A stretch of DNA of 64,000 bases from Kryptolebias marmoratus (GCF_001649575.2 NC_051438.1:8178677-8242676); one strand, 5' to 3'. Shown: positions 50,380 through 62,514, counted from the first letter of the stretch. Notes: generated by a model not told the origin, from the letters alone. Translations and numbers: made by a program.

Positions 50380-50525
50380 CATCCAGTCATTACATTGTGA
50401 GCATTTACTAAAACAAATCTGCCCAGTGGTTCATGTCGCTAACACGACGGAGAAACCCCTGCCCAGACAAGGGCAACAACATTATCGCCAACATTATCCT
50501 TCCGACAGCGAGTGACAAAAAGAAG
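50380..50525 (-). repeat. tandem-unit repeat family, reverse end fragment
   Basis: CTGCCCAGTGGTTCATG, GCTAACACGACGGAGAAACC and ACATTATCGCC match the reverse-unit end in order but are short and diverged. Confidence 0.4.
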
Positions 50526-51215
50526 AGCTGTTTGAGTGAATAAAACTGAGACACGCAAAAGTGCTGAAAATAAAATGGGTTTTTGGCGACTTCTTTGTTT
50601 TGAAATCACAAAACAAGAGCTTGGAATCCATTCAAAGAACTTCTGAATGGAAGAAATTTTAAAAAGTCATCAGCTCTGTGAGTTCAGAGCAAAGGACCGT
50701 ATAAAAAAAGAAATAAATGATTTACAATCAGCTCCGACAGTCAGAGGGCAGAAAACCCTTGCCTTACCTGCGACAGACGATAAACATCATGGTCGGCCAT
50801 GATCTGTAAGGATGCACATGATGATGAATCAGCGAGTTTGCTTCTAATATCAGGAGAAACTGCTCCAACAGTGCTTGCCACAGCAGCTAATGGGGATCCA
50901 CCATTACCACTTTTTTTCAAATTGAGTACAAGTACTTAGATTTGAGTATATATCAAGTATCGACAGGAGCACACAAGTCGGTGGAAGCAAAATGAGAAAT
51001 AAAAAGAGAAAATGCACAGTACAATAAAGGAACTATATTCTATATTTAATTTGTGTTATAAATGCAATTTGGTAGGGTTTCTCCTACTTTGTTGCCAATA
51101 TAAAGTTTGCAGACACGGGGATTATATGTCATATTTTTTCTAAAGAAGTCCTAATGAATTTCATGTATAATTATTACAAATTTGATCTTGTTGATCCGAT
51201 ATGAAAGCCAGTTAA

Positions 51216-51785
51216 AACAGCTGTGTCCTCATTTTTGAAGGTGTGTTTGAATGTGATTCTGTCAGACTCTGCCTCACGACACGTAAACTTCACCGCGAGT
51301 CACCGGTCCCGACAAAAGCGTTTGCATTTCTTACAGCTGCTATGAAACCAGAGGAGCTTCCTTTTTGGTTTAAGCACCCATTGGTGAGCGATGAGATTGT
51401 TGGGAAGCTCATGCTCCCATCTGTATATTCTCTTCTGCTCAGTGAAAAACTGTTTATTAGATTGACCAATTATATTATTAGTATGCAGAACATGGATGCA
51501 TGGTACCTAACTATGACTTATTGCAGTCCAAGAGGTTCTTTGCGATACTGATGTTGCGGCGGCTACAAAGTTGCAACACGTTGTGCAGCTCTTGTCTCTT
51601 TACGTTTGTCTCCATAGTTCACTCTGAAATCCCTCCACACGGCTGACATTCACCTCCTCCACCGCCTGACTGCTCAACTAGGAGGTGAAAGTCTACGTCT
51701 CATGGCGAAGTTTACGTGTGGTGAGGCAGAGCTGACAGAACCAGATTCACAACCACCTTAAAAATGAGGGCACAGCTGTTAAGAC
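51216..51785. mobile_element. MITE with ~80-bp terminal inverted repeats
   Basis: Left: ACAGCTGTGTCCTCATTTTT, GATTCTGTCAGACTCTGCCTC, ACACGTAAACTTC. Right (inverted): GAAGTTTACGTGTGGTGAGG, CAGAGCTGACAGAACCAGATTC, AAAAATGAGGGCACAGCTGT. The arms match over about 80 bases with few changes. The interior (~400 bp) has a 102-codon open frame crossing the left arm with no recognisable domain. Confidence 0.75.
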
Positions 51786-51929
51786 GCATATAATGCGAAA
51801 CACATTTTATCTAAAGTACACTAATAACGACAGAAAAATTGGAATGCTGTCCCTTTAACAGCTAGTTTGGTGCTTTGATTCAAAGTCCAGCTTTGAAATC
51901 ATTTTAAACACTGAAAAGTATAGAACAGG

Positions 51930-52060
51930 GGTGTCAAACTCCATTCCTCGGGGTATGCTCTCCTCAACGTTTTAGATGTGTTNCTCTCCTGCATGTTTTA
52001 GATGTTCTAGCTTTAAAACACCTGCTTTAAATGGATGACTTGACTAGTCCTCAATACTGG
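51930..52060. mobile_element. hAT-like fragment ('GGGGTGTCAAACTCC' end)
   Basis: CAGGGGTGTCAAACTCCATTCC, then CTCTCCTGCATGTTTTAGATG and AAAACACCTGCTTTAAATGG: one end of the fish hAT MITE group related to that at 23988. One N lies at 51983. Confidence 0.55.
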
Positions 52061-54559
52061 TGTCAGTGCATCCCCATTAGTTAAGCACCAAACGCTGAGT
52101 CTTCAAAAATGTCCTGTTTGTGCACAGGTTCTGTTTCATTAATCATATTTGCACAGGACTCGGGACTAATCAGAATGTAATGGCAGAATTTACTATAGGG
52201 TAACACCTGCAGCTGATAAGTCCTGATTATGTTAGGACTCCTGTTCCAAGACCCATGGGTTCTCACAGAATGAACTTGTTTATAGGAGTGATGTTGAATT
52301 TTCTCCTCATGGGAACCAGACTGACTTGCTTTTCCCTAACTCCTCCTTCTGGTCCAGTATTTCAATATCTTTAATAAAAGCTCCTGTGTTGACTTGTTCC
52401 CTGTTCAGACCTGGGACTCTGATGTTAATTCTTAATTGTCTTTAATGCTCTCTATATTTTGTGCACAACATATAAATAAACCTGTTTGAGTGATTTCATC
52501 TAACAGTGCCTGGAAGTTAATTTGCTACCACAACAAGAATTTTGATCTTTTCAGAGGCAGGAAAAAAAAACGTCTGTCACACGTCTGCTAATAAACCCGG
52601 GTGGTGGTTTTACGCGTCGATACGAATGTCGAGTCAAACAGAAGCAGGAGTGTTTTTACACCAAACCAGGTAAAGCTAAATTATCCCTGAACTTAGTGTT
52701 TTCAGCCTTGATGGGGTAAAAGAAAAAAAAAAAAAAGCTTCAAAGCTTAAAACTCCCTTCCTCCTCCTCCGTGCTGTGGCTGAATGACAGGAGGGCAGGA
52801 AGAAGCTGAAACACACACACACTCCAACTACAGCAGGAGGCGCGGCAGCGAGAGAGGTGAGCTAGGCAGCGTTAGCTCCAGCGTCAGTGACAGGAGCATG
52901 TTTGGGCATCAGATAAAGCTATTTTAGGAGGAACCTGTCAATGCATCTAAAGCGGCACGCCGGCGGTAGTGATCAGAGGAGACCTACTTTACGCTGCCAA
53001 CTGCTCGGGACGTCAGAGAGGAAGCGTTTTGTACTTTGTTAACGGGGAGTGAGAGCTCCTATTCACAAAGAGTTAAACAGAGAGATTAAAGCAAGAGAGG
53101 AAAGACGCTAAGCTCAGCGATGATCTGCTGGGCTGTCCATAGCTCGTGATGAACACCCACCCTCTGTTACTTCATGAGAAGGTGAAATTCTAACACATTT
53201 GGACTCTGTGTAAAATGTAGCACAAAAAACACTCCAGAATGTAGCAGCATCAAGCTCAAATGTTTCCTTTTTTTGTTTCTCGTCCCTAAATTTACCCGTT
53301 TGCTGCTGCGTCGTATCGCCTTGTCTTTTAGCAACAATATGGCGCTCTTGATCCGGAGAAATATTTTCTCCCTTTTGTGTGACGCAGGACTACCGACGTA
53401 GAACAGATGTAGTCAGGGAGATCGGGTATAGTTGTATCACGGGGATAGTTATAACACCATCAATTAAAAAAAAAAAAAAATCAGCCTAAGATAGGAGTCG
53501 TGATCATCTCAGTGTCCTCCCATTTCCTCCACATTATCACGTGGGGATTGTGCTTGTCCTTCCAGGATTTTGGGCAGAAATTTTCATTTTGAGCTGAACC
53601 ACAACTGACTATATTTTCTTTTGTGCTTCCCCTACAGCAGATGAAACTGTTCCATGCCGTATATTAGGTTAAACTGCAGTTTCTCCAGTACAACATGGCG
53701 CCTCTCCCCGTAGCCAATCTGAAAGCGCCACGCTAATACAGCTACCTAAACGATGACTGACAGGGGTGGTGTTAGGTTGGAAGACTTCTAAAACCATCTC
53801 CTTACAGACAACTAAGAGATCAGCCATCAGCCTTGTTCTTTAAAAATGTTCTTTGCGTGTTTGATTGGGGGTGGAAACGCGATTACGTTTGTGGCACCTA
53901 ACCGTTTTTTCACTCAGTCCCACACACTCACACACCGACAGAGAATACTTTACACTGAACGAGTGTAAAGAATATTCTTTAACACACACAGACACACAAG
54001 CTTGGTGTGTGTGTATACATCCTCTATTGCTGTACTCTTGTTTCATTTAAATACACAAGTTGCTGGAGAGTTTTACCTAGTGCCGCTGTGGTTTTTATGT
54101 CTTTTGTCAAAGTGTTACAACTTACCCCAGGATGTGTTACAACCAAAGGACCACGATGCGTTCGACATCGTTTCACAAACTCTAAGGCAGTCCTGTAGAG
54201 GTTTGATTTGGGGCATTATGTAGAAAACAAATGTGGGTACGTCACACGACAGTTTGAGGACTGTAGTTCTGAAATGGAGCATGTTGTAGGCACTGAAGTA
54301 AAAATCCTTACAATCATACCCACCCTTCTATGTAGGTTTTCAAGCTTGTCAATGATATAAAGTGATTTATTTAAAATCTAGAGCTTTTATTAATGCCTTC
54401 CAACATCAGTGCTGGAATCCTCCTTTTTTGTTACTCTGAGAATCTTTACTTTTGTGTAAAAGAGTTACTGAATGATCAGCAGTTCATAGAAACAAGCAGC
54501 TGAAGTTGGACCTTTTTCAAACTTCTGCTTTTAATTATCACAAAAAGCTAATAATGACA

Positions 54560-55060
54560 TCAGCCCGTGTGTGTGTGCGTATGTGCCAGTGTGCTTGTTT
54601 GTTATCAAAATATCTCATAAACCAGACAAGACTAACTTTAATAAAACTTTCTGAAAAGTGGTTCAACTTTTCAAATGATTAACTTTTGGAGTCAGTCTGA
54701 TTCAACAAGGCCACAACAGACAACTGATCTTTAAAAGAAAAACACGGATATGGATCTAACTCAGCCGATTTTACAGATACTGGCCTAAGATTTGGTGTGG
54801 CAGTAGCTGAGAGTGATCCCTTACACATATTCTGAGCATGGACAGATTGTGGAAGATCTTTGTTTTAAGTTTTTCCAATAATTATTTAAAGGAAATTCTG
54901 TTTGTTAACAAAGTGCATGCATGTCATGAACCACTGAATAGATTTTAATAAAACTTTCAGAAAGTCATCACTGGATGTGCATCTCCAACTAATTAATCTT
55001 TGAAGCCAATTCAAAATGGCCACCACAGCCAACTGACCTTAGAAAACACGCTGAACGAGG
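54560..55060 (+). repeat. tandem ~300-bp unit repeat, forward, two units
   Basis: A TG-rich lead (GTGTGTGTGCGTATGTG) runs into GTTATCAAAATATCTCATAAACC; the second unit begins near 54898 (TGTTTGTTAACAAAGTG), 301 bp later. TTAACTTTTGGAGTCA, ACAGATACTGGCCTAAGAT and GGCAGTAGCTGAGAGT are shared with other arrays. Confidence 0.8.
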
Positions 55061-55239
55061 ACGTTGTTCCAAACCAGTTCGCCTGGAAAAGTTTTTCCCA
55101 CCAACAACAAATATTTGTGAATGAACATCTTAGAGTTTATTCTTTACCGAATATAAGTGGAACATTTGTCACATTTCAGACGAATCACGACTAAACCGAT
55201 AAACCTACCCGCAGCGAGGACGAGACTGCAGGGATGTGG

Positions 55240-55660
55240 AGGTAAAAGTAATTTAAAAATCATTATTTTATAGACCTTTCCACAGCTGTCAGTTTCATAT
55301 TACGTGATTATTTTGGCACAAGCAATTATGAAATAAAAGCAGGACCTTCCGCAGGATGCACAGGAAGTGCTACAGCTAACTGCTGTCGCCGTTGTTTGTT
55401 TGGAACCATAAAAATCTATGCAATTAACTGTCTGATCCATAATCGACAGCGGAGTAAAGGTTGATAAAAGAGGTTAGGAGGGCAGCGATCCACTTGGATC
55501 TTGTCCCCGCTCCGACTAGCCATTAGCTTGTTAATCCGTTCAGAATAAAACTTAGTTTCTCTGAAAGGGAGTCATTCAAAAAAGCTCTCCCGAAACAGGC
55601 TAGGTACGAACTGTTCAAAACAGAACTCCACTAAATATCTGAACTATCCCTTCAAGAAGA
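55240..55660. mobile_element. inverted-repeat MITE (copy 3)
   Basis: It contains GTGCTACAGCTAACTGCT, CCATTAGCTTGTTAATCC, GTCATTCAAAAAAGCTCTC and the end phrase ATCTGAACTATCCCTTCAAG, matching the copy at 3325-3905 in order and orientation. Boundaries are approximate. Confidence 0.6.
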
Positions 55661-56559
55661 GGTGCTTATTTGACAAACTGTTGTTTGAAAGACTCAAAAA
55701 CATAAACGCCAAGAGAAAACTTGGCCGCACTTGGCACCTATTCATCACTGGCTTTTACTTTTTAAAGATGTTTCTGCTATATTTTGTTACAGACAAAATA
55801 AATAAATTATATATATATAGTATACATGTAGACTGTTTCCGTTCATGAACCTGTACTTGTAAATGTCAACTTTTACTTTTAAAAAAACTGAACAAAACCC
55901 TGAATTAGTAAACTGATAATCATCTAAACTGCATTTTAACTGCTTCTGTTGTAGCTAAAAACAGCTCATTTTAATCTCATAACTTCAACCAAATGATGTC
56001 AAAATTAGATTTTTTCTTTACAGAAAAGCCACGGCTCACAATGTCTGTACCCTGTTTTGTTGTTCTCCATGATCACAATCACTTCTGAAGAGGAGTTAAG
56101 CGATCTTCAGTTGATCCAAAACAAATACTGTAAATTTTAATTGTGTCAACCAGCCTGTGAAGACTAATTATTAGCTTGCATCAGCCACGAATATCCAGTC
56201 TCAGCCCTGATAAAGATCAGTAATTGATGAATGCAGATGAAGGCACTGATGAAAAATAATGATGTGAAAAGAAACAGGTATTATTGGTTTATGCCAGCTG
56301 TTGACACACCCCTCTCAGCCCATCTCTGAGCTGCAATAAATCTCTTAAATTCGACTCCCCTGCAGCATCTTTGCACACACGTACAGTAGCTGGTTTGGAG
56401 TCCGGCTCTCCTGCTTTCCTGGCGTTACTGCGTCCACCCGGAGAAAAGTGTCAGCGCAGCCAGAGAGAGAGCTACAGCTGAGCAGCAGTCCTGGCCAATA
56501 AGGAGATGTAGGGCTTTCGCAGGGAGGAGGGAGGATCATTTTCTAATAGCTGTTGAGTG

Positions 56560-56720
56560 ACAGTCGGCGTGATGCATCGAGGATACGAGTCTGAAACTGT
56601 GACCGTAATGCAGAGATGTTCTGAATTTGCATGATTAGATTTAGCAGCACGTATGAATCCTCAATAAGACAACAGAAGTGATGAAGGGGAGTAGAGAACG
56701 CTGCTGCTGTTGTAGTGATG
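56560..56720. promoter_or_regulatory. candidate enhancer with octamer plus GATTA motif
   Basis: ATTTGCAT (56625-56632, POU octamer half) directly abuts GATTA (56633-56637, homeodomain), within repeat-free sequence. The combination is typical of neural or neural-crest enhancers, but this is inference from motifs only. Confidence 0.3.
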
Positions 56721-57361
56721 CAACTGGCTGCCACAGCGAATCAGAGTGAAGTCACCAAACTCTCTGAAGTGTCTAATCAGGTTGGGTTTCTCTCTGCGTC
56801 TCCAGCTGCTGATGCATGCGAGCGTGTGTGTACTTGCGCTACTCGTGTTGAGGAAAACAGTCATGGGAAAGAGAAAGTCCTCCCTCTTTCATTTCTACGG
56901 TTATACATATCAGGACATACTGTAAGTGGTCTGGTCTTTACCAGGTTCTAAAAATAACATATTCAAACCTCATCTCAGGTCGTTATTTATTAAACAAAGA
57001 TAAAGCCAAAATGGAAAAAAGATGTGTGTCAAACTAAGTCCACCCTTGCTGCTTCCACGGGATTTAATAAGAAAAGTAGCGGCCAGGTGCTGCTGATCCA
57101 ATGTATCGATTAACTGATCATTATCAGTGTGATTGCCTCTATAAAAGCAGGAGTTTTGCCAGTTCGCTGCTCTAGAGCACACAGGTGTGTGTTAGCACAA
57201 TGTCAAAGAGGAAAAAAACATCAGCAATGACCTTAACCCTCCTGTGGCCTTCGAGTCAAATTGATCCGAAGTTACCAGGGCTTCTCTACCTCTCTCTGTC
57301 TCCCTCTCTCTCTTTTGAGGGCTTCAGGAGGGTTAGAGCAAGCATCTCACCCCATATTATG

Positions 57362-57650
57362 CCCGATTGGCTCAAATGGGTGCAACACAATGAGAAGCAC
57401 ACAGGAAACAGGCGGAGAGAACAAAATAAGTTTTATTAAACTCACATATAAGTAACTGAGGGGAAGCAAGCAGTCAAGCTGCACTTAGGCAGCCTACAGC
57501 AAATGGAAGCAGGAGAGAGGACAGAGCAAGTCCCATCACCTAAGGGGAAGGGTGCGGCCCACTTAAGTAGGCTGCTCGCACCTGCAAATGATTGTAGTAA
57601 TTGCAGGTGAGGGTCCTACCTGAAAAACAAAACAAATACACAAACACACT
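57362..57650 (-). repeat. 3' LTR of the Ty3/gypsy element
   Basis: ~289 bases; aligns by eye with 60257-60490. It carries an extra ~35 bases (GGACAGAGCAAGTCCC region) absent from the other copy. Ends approximate. Confidence 0.7.
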
Positions 57651-58719
57651 CCTTCCTTTTCAATAGTGGAATAATGCTTTTTGGTGAATATTAAACTTCC
57701 TTGAGGAGTAGCAACGAGGATGTTCCCCCACATCCTCACCATCCTGCAACCAAACAGCTCCAGCCCCCACATTATTAGCACCCACAGCTACTTTGAGGGG
57801 TTTGCTAAAAACTGGTGCTAAACAAGTGTGTTACTGCGCTTACAAATGTTTAAAAGCAACGTCACATTTCTCAGTCCACACGAAGGGAACCTTTGAACTC
57901 CGCAACAGTGGCAAAGTTGCAACAGAAACTTCAAAAACCCACCATCCCGTGAAACCTTTTAGGTCCTCGGCAGGTTGATGGAGCACCAAAGTTCTAAATC
58001 GCCTCCACTTTAGCCTCAGTTGGCTTGGCAACACCACAACCAACCACTTCACCCAAGAACGTGATAGATGCCTGTCCAAATTCACTCTTGGAGAGGTTCA
58101 GCGTCAGTAATGCTGTTCCAAGTCGTCTGAACACGTCAAGTTGAGAAATATCCTGGTGGAACAAAACTTGTTTCGTTTCTATATGCAGTAAAACTACCTT
58201 CTCTCAAAGTTTGAGACAAGCCCAAACATACTGGGATCCACCTAATCAGGATGCTGACAAACTGCTGCAATGAGAACACGTTAGTAACATGTGACATGTA
58301 ATGAAGCACAACAGCCACAAACCAAACAGAATATTCAAAGTCGCTAAAAAGTAGTAACTAATAATCCAAACATGATCTGTCGTCACCAACACAAATGGTC
58401 ACACACTACAAGTTACTGAAGGCATCGAAAGTCATCGCAACATCATCAGAGCCACACACAAAGTTGCTGCCAGCCAGCAACAGCTAAAGTGACCCAACAA
58501 AAATGAGTGGGCCTCGTCACAACAGTCTCACCTCAGTCATTTTAGCATCCATAAAAGCTGGTATAAGTGTACAAAAGGGGCATTTCCACAAAACTGCAAC
58601 AAGAAATCACAACTTTGCTGGTTCACCTCAACAAACCTTCACTGGATAACTAGCAAACAGTCTGAAGAGCTCCAAGCTCGTTCTTAAAAAAAAAAAAAAA
58701 AAGAGACAATGGCCTATCA

Positions 58720-59241
58720 CAGGGGTGTCAAACCCAGACATGCAAGGGGGCCAAAATTTTAAATTTGGTCTGAGCCAAGGGCCAATCACGATCAATATTT
58801 ATTAAAAATTACATAAATCAACCTTGGTTTTAGATGTATTATGTCAAATCAATCATATAGAAATATCAATTACCTTTTCCCAGTTACAGATTATACAGAA
58901 TTTAGAGCAAACAGACTTTAATGAACACAGACAAATAGATCAAACTTCAAAAAGCACATCATTAGCTGTCATTTCTTACGCCTCACTCAGCTTTTAAATG
59001 AATTTTTTAACATTAAAACAGATAAAAGAAAAGCCATCAACAAAAACCAGATCATACAGAAATTAAAACTAAATATTATTGGCTTCTAAGTTACTGTCAA
59101 GAGAAAACTTCACTAATTAGGCTCAGTTTTTTTTTTAAGCAAAATAAAAATCAGAGACTCGATCTGTCCCAGATTAGAGGGCCGGATGAAATGTTACAGA
59201 GGGCTAGATCTGGCCCGCGGGCTTTGGGTTTGACACGTGTG
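58720..59241. mobile_element. hAT MITE nested in the gypsy element, with perfect target duplication
   Basis: Terminal inverted repeats CAGGGGTGTCAAAC and GTTTGACACGTGTG flank 522 bp that include GGGGGCCAAAATTT and TCTGGCCCGCGGGC, the familiar vertebrate 'GTGTCAAAC..GGCCCGCGGGC' hAT-Charlie-like ends. The 8 bases before (58712-58719) and after (59242-59249) are both GCCTATCA, an exact 8-bp duplication as expected for hAT insertion. No transposase is encoded. Confidence 0.9.
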
Positions 59242-60256
59242 GCCTATCACAAGCCAAACACATATGCTACCAAATATTCAGATACAGCACAGTTTGCAAT
59301 ACTCTCAACTTACAATTTTTAGCTTTTTTATCCTCAGTAGAAAACTCAATGTGATTGCAAGATGCAATCTGAAGAGGTTGGGCCTTCATGAAACCTTCAA
59401 CCAACTCGTCGTCAGGCTGTGAGAAAAAGCAACTGTTGCCATCTTTCAAAAGCAAAACTCTTTCCGACACAAAGCAACCACTGCTGTTTACCCAACTACA
59501 TAAAACAGGTCCAAAACAGCACAAGGCTGACCAAGTGGCCAGTCACACAAATGGCTGATATACAACACAAGAGTAGGCAAAAGCTACCCCCCATCAAGCT
59601 AATAAAGCTTCACACAAAAGATTACCTTGCCCCTTGCAAGCGTACCTGTAAATTACTGTTAATCACCACTATGTCAAAGGCATCATAACTATAAGTTCTG
59701 CTAACCTACAAAAGGAACAGCAAAAGCACACAAAATGTACTAAAGTTAGGATCACGGACCAAATACAACTCGACCGACTCCCCTAAACTTCACACAAAAT
59801 GCTAACTCTTTACTTCCTTTCCTTGCAACACAGCAAGTATGGTTATGAAAAGCCAACCTGAAAGTGAAAAAAGGCAGAAATGTGCCCACAACAAACAAAG
59901 GATACAGCTTACTGCAGTAACCCCGAAGCGTGCCCCCACCCAGGATAGCCCCGAAAGTTTAAAAATAAATAAATAAAAAGAACAAGAGTGACCATTAGAA
60001 GGACCGAAGCCCAGCTGGATCACTCACCCTGACTAACCAGGGAGCTCGAAGCAATTGTTCTTTCAGCAAGTTTCAACAAAGCACCACAAATAACCATATT
60101 CAAACGGTTAAACTAAGGAAAAAGGGAAACCCCAAACCTGCAACACTTCACCGACCAAGAAAAGCCACACTAAACACAATACAATCACGGGTAACACTAA
60201 CAAAAGACAACACTTCCATCCGAGGGCCTATCCGGGACAATGAGTTGTGTCACAAA

Positions 60257-60490
60257 CCCATTGGCTCAAATGGATGAAACACGATGAGAAGCTAACAGGT
60301 AGAGTGAATAAAATAAGTTTTATTAAACTCAAAAGTAAGTGATTGGGGGGAGGAAACAGCCAAGCTGCACCCACGCAGCCTGCAGCAAGTGGGAGAGATG
60401 AGGGTGTGGCGCACCTAGGATGCTCACACCTGCAGATGGTTACAGTAATTGCAGGAGAGGATCCTACCTGTAAAACAAAACACATACGCA
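60257..60490 (-). repeat. 5' LTR of the Ty3/gypsy element
   Basis: ~234 bases, paired with 57362-57650. On the minus strand it is followed by GGGTTTGTGACACAACTCAT, where a primer-binding site would be expected; none was recognised with confidence. Confidence 0.65.
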
Positions 60491-60839
60491 TATTCCCGCA
60501 ATACTCCTGTAGAATAAAAGGTGGCTGCCAGGGTGGGTACGAAGCAGGCTGAGGTGGGTGTGATAGGGGCGGATGTGGGCAATGAAAACACGTGCATGGA
60601 GTTAGCGGTGCACACAAAACTGGAGCTCGATTTGTCAAAACTCGGCTGCACGACTCGCTGGTCGCTTAGTTGCAAACGCTCAGAATTCGGTCAGACTCTA
60701 ACGGAAAATCTGCGTATTTTCTCGTCATCCTGAGTCAGTTATGTTGTCTGTGTCTCTGTGTTTCGTCAACAGTCGCAGCCCAGTGAGATATTACCTAAAG
60801 AGAAGAAACTGTTGCTGCCCGTCGACATGGGGAACGTTT

Positions 60840-61420
60840 ATAGGACCCTTTCCAAATAGTTTGTAGTCTGCCAGTTTGCAGAGAGAATTAGTCACAAGTG
60901 GAAAACTTTTTCTTCTTAGGAGGGGAGGACCCAGCAAATTCATCCCCAGATGAGGCCAAAGTGAAGATGTTTGCCCATAATGCACAGCACCATGTTTGGG
61001 AAAGAAAAAAACCCCCAACAAACACGGCATTATCAGCGCCAACGCCTCTTATCAACTGCCAAGCACGGTGGTGGAGGGGTGATGATTTGGGCCTGTTTTT
61101 GCAGCCTGGGCAGGAACTGGCTGACCTTAATAGGAGAGACTTAAAGTCAGACGGAAAACACCTACTTCTAGTTCTCGAAGCTAAAGGAGGTTCTCCAAGC
61201 TGCTGAATCATGGGCAGGACTTAGTTTTCCCACATACAGCTTTTCCATTTTGGCTTTGCTTCCGTTGAATAAATAATGACTTGGTGGAGTCTGTTTTTGT
61301 ACACTTGAGGTTAGATTTGAATCATTTTAGAACCAGATTCCAGCTTATTTTTTTATTATGTCCTGATATGTGAAACCCTTGAATTGACAGAGGGTGGGCT
61401 TTTTATTTCCAAACTTCTTT
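60840..61420 (+). pseudogene. internally deleted Tc1-like transposon
   Basis: The sequence runs from the Tc1 helix-turn-helix region (AGTTTGCAGAGAGAATTAG, GGACCCAGCAAATTCATCC) straight into the catalytic region (GTGAAGATGTTTGCCCATAATG; AAGCACGGTGGTGGAGGGGT, then GATGATTTGGGCCTG), then jumps to the transposase C-terminus (CTAAAGGAGGTTCTCCAAGC) and 3' flank with TGAATAAATAATGACTTGG and TTATTATGTCCTGATATGTG. Two internal deletions, near 60948 and 61122, removed most of the catalytic core, and frames are broken. Confidence 0.8.
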
Positions 61421-61499
61421 TTTTTCCCTCTGGACTCTTTCACAAAGGGGCAAACAGAGAGTCACTTTTTAAACACGAGTAAATGTTCCCTAAAAGTCT

Positions 61500-61720
61500 C
61501 CTGAACTTCAAGCCATCTTCAGACCGATTTTGACAGCTCTGTCAAAAATGAATGGCTTGGTAAATTTAGCATTTCCTTGATGCGAAAAATAGAACACGCC
61601 GCTGTCTTCTCAAAGCCTGTAAAGCCTTTTGTTTAGACATCAGGAGAGAGTCTTTATGAATACTTCCAGGCATCAATCGCTGGCACAGCAGTCGTGTTTA
61701 ATCTGGAGCTAAATATAGTG
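61500..61720. promoter_or_regulatory. candidate regulatory element with TGACAG inverted pair
   Basis: TTTTGACAGCTCTGTCAAAA at 61528-61547 is a palindrome with 9-base arms holding two inverted TGACAG sites (MEIS/TGIF-type). The surrounding ~200 bases are repeat-free. Confidence 0.3.
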
Positions 61721-62168
61721 ATATTTTGCTGTCACGTGGAGTTAAAGTGTTAAAGATTTCCACCTCGACGGTCATGTGCGAAGGGAAAACACACCGGCCC
61801 ATTTCAAAAATGTTGGGTTTTTTTTTTCCTGCATGTGAAAGGATTGAACTAAAAAACGAACCGGCACTGCAAAACGTGAACTGTTCCTTCTCATGTCTTC
61901 TGTGGAAAACGCTGGAGCAGGTTCTGCCTCAGGATAAGAACAAAGGCAACACGTTCGATGCAGAAACTGGAAACAAGTTTAGAGTTTTGAGCTGTTACTG
62001 CCACCCACATGCACTGTCACTGCACTCAGCACTTGTTTTGTCAAGGTTTTGCTGCATTTCTTTTTCTTTTCTTTTTCTTTTTTTTTTACACAAACCTGCA
62101 CCACATTTGATATCTAATGATAACAAAGGGAAAGTTTTGGAAAGGAGGTTAAGGTCCCTGATTCCAGT

Positions 62169-62193
62169 CTCACACACACACACACACACACAC
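62169..62193. repeat. CA microsatellite
   Basis: Perfect CA run; open frames across it are translation artefacts. Confidence 0.95.
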
Positions 62194-62514
62194 AGAGGAG
62201 CTGCAGCTTCGAGCCTTGTGTTCCACCTTAAAGACTCCACATGTGCACTTCAATGATGCTGCAGATTTCACTTAAATCCACGCAAGTTTTCTGCTGACCA
62301 CAGGAAGAGCCTGCTGCTTTCTGCTCAGCTTCACTTTGGTCTTCGTGTGCACACGTTTCCTCAACACACACACACACTCACACACACATCCTATATTCTT
62401 TAAGACTTGTGGAGCTCAGGTGCGTGTATGTGTGTGTCTATCTGCAGGGGCTTCCTTACATCCCCATGGCCCCTCCAGTGGCCCTTACAGTGAGTGCATG
62501 GCAGGTATGAGGGG

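Larger units (their letters stand above)
57362..60490 (-). mobile_element. decayed Ty3/gypsy LTR retrotransposon, minus orientation
   Basis: Two direct repeats, ~57362-57650 and ~60257-60490, share GGCTCAAATGG, AAAATAAGTTTTATTAAACTCA (minus-strand AATAAA poly(A) signal), GCAGCCT and CACCTGCA-ATG and act as LTRs. Between them, on the minus strand, are a reverse transcriptase 3' segment (FGQAS-TFLGEVVG, then FVWTEKCDVAF at ~58085-57870) and an RNase H start (HYSTIEKE at ~57670). Frames are broken by stops and shifts. RNase H runs straight into the left LTR; no integrase is left. A 522-bp hAT MITE is nested at 58720-59241. The element cannot be active. Confidence 0.75.

Noticed and set aside
51243..51551. 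102-codon plus-strand frame
   Set aside because: It begins inside an inverted-repeat arm of a MITE and has no domain.
61726..62256. 176-codon plus-strand frame
   Set aside because: It runs through a T-rich tract and a CA microsatellite; no domain recognised.
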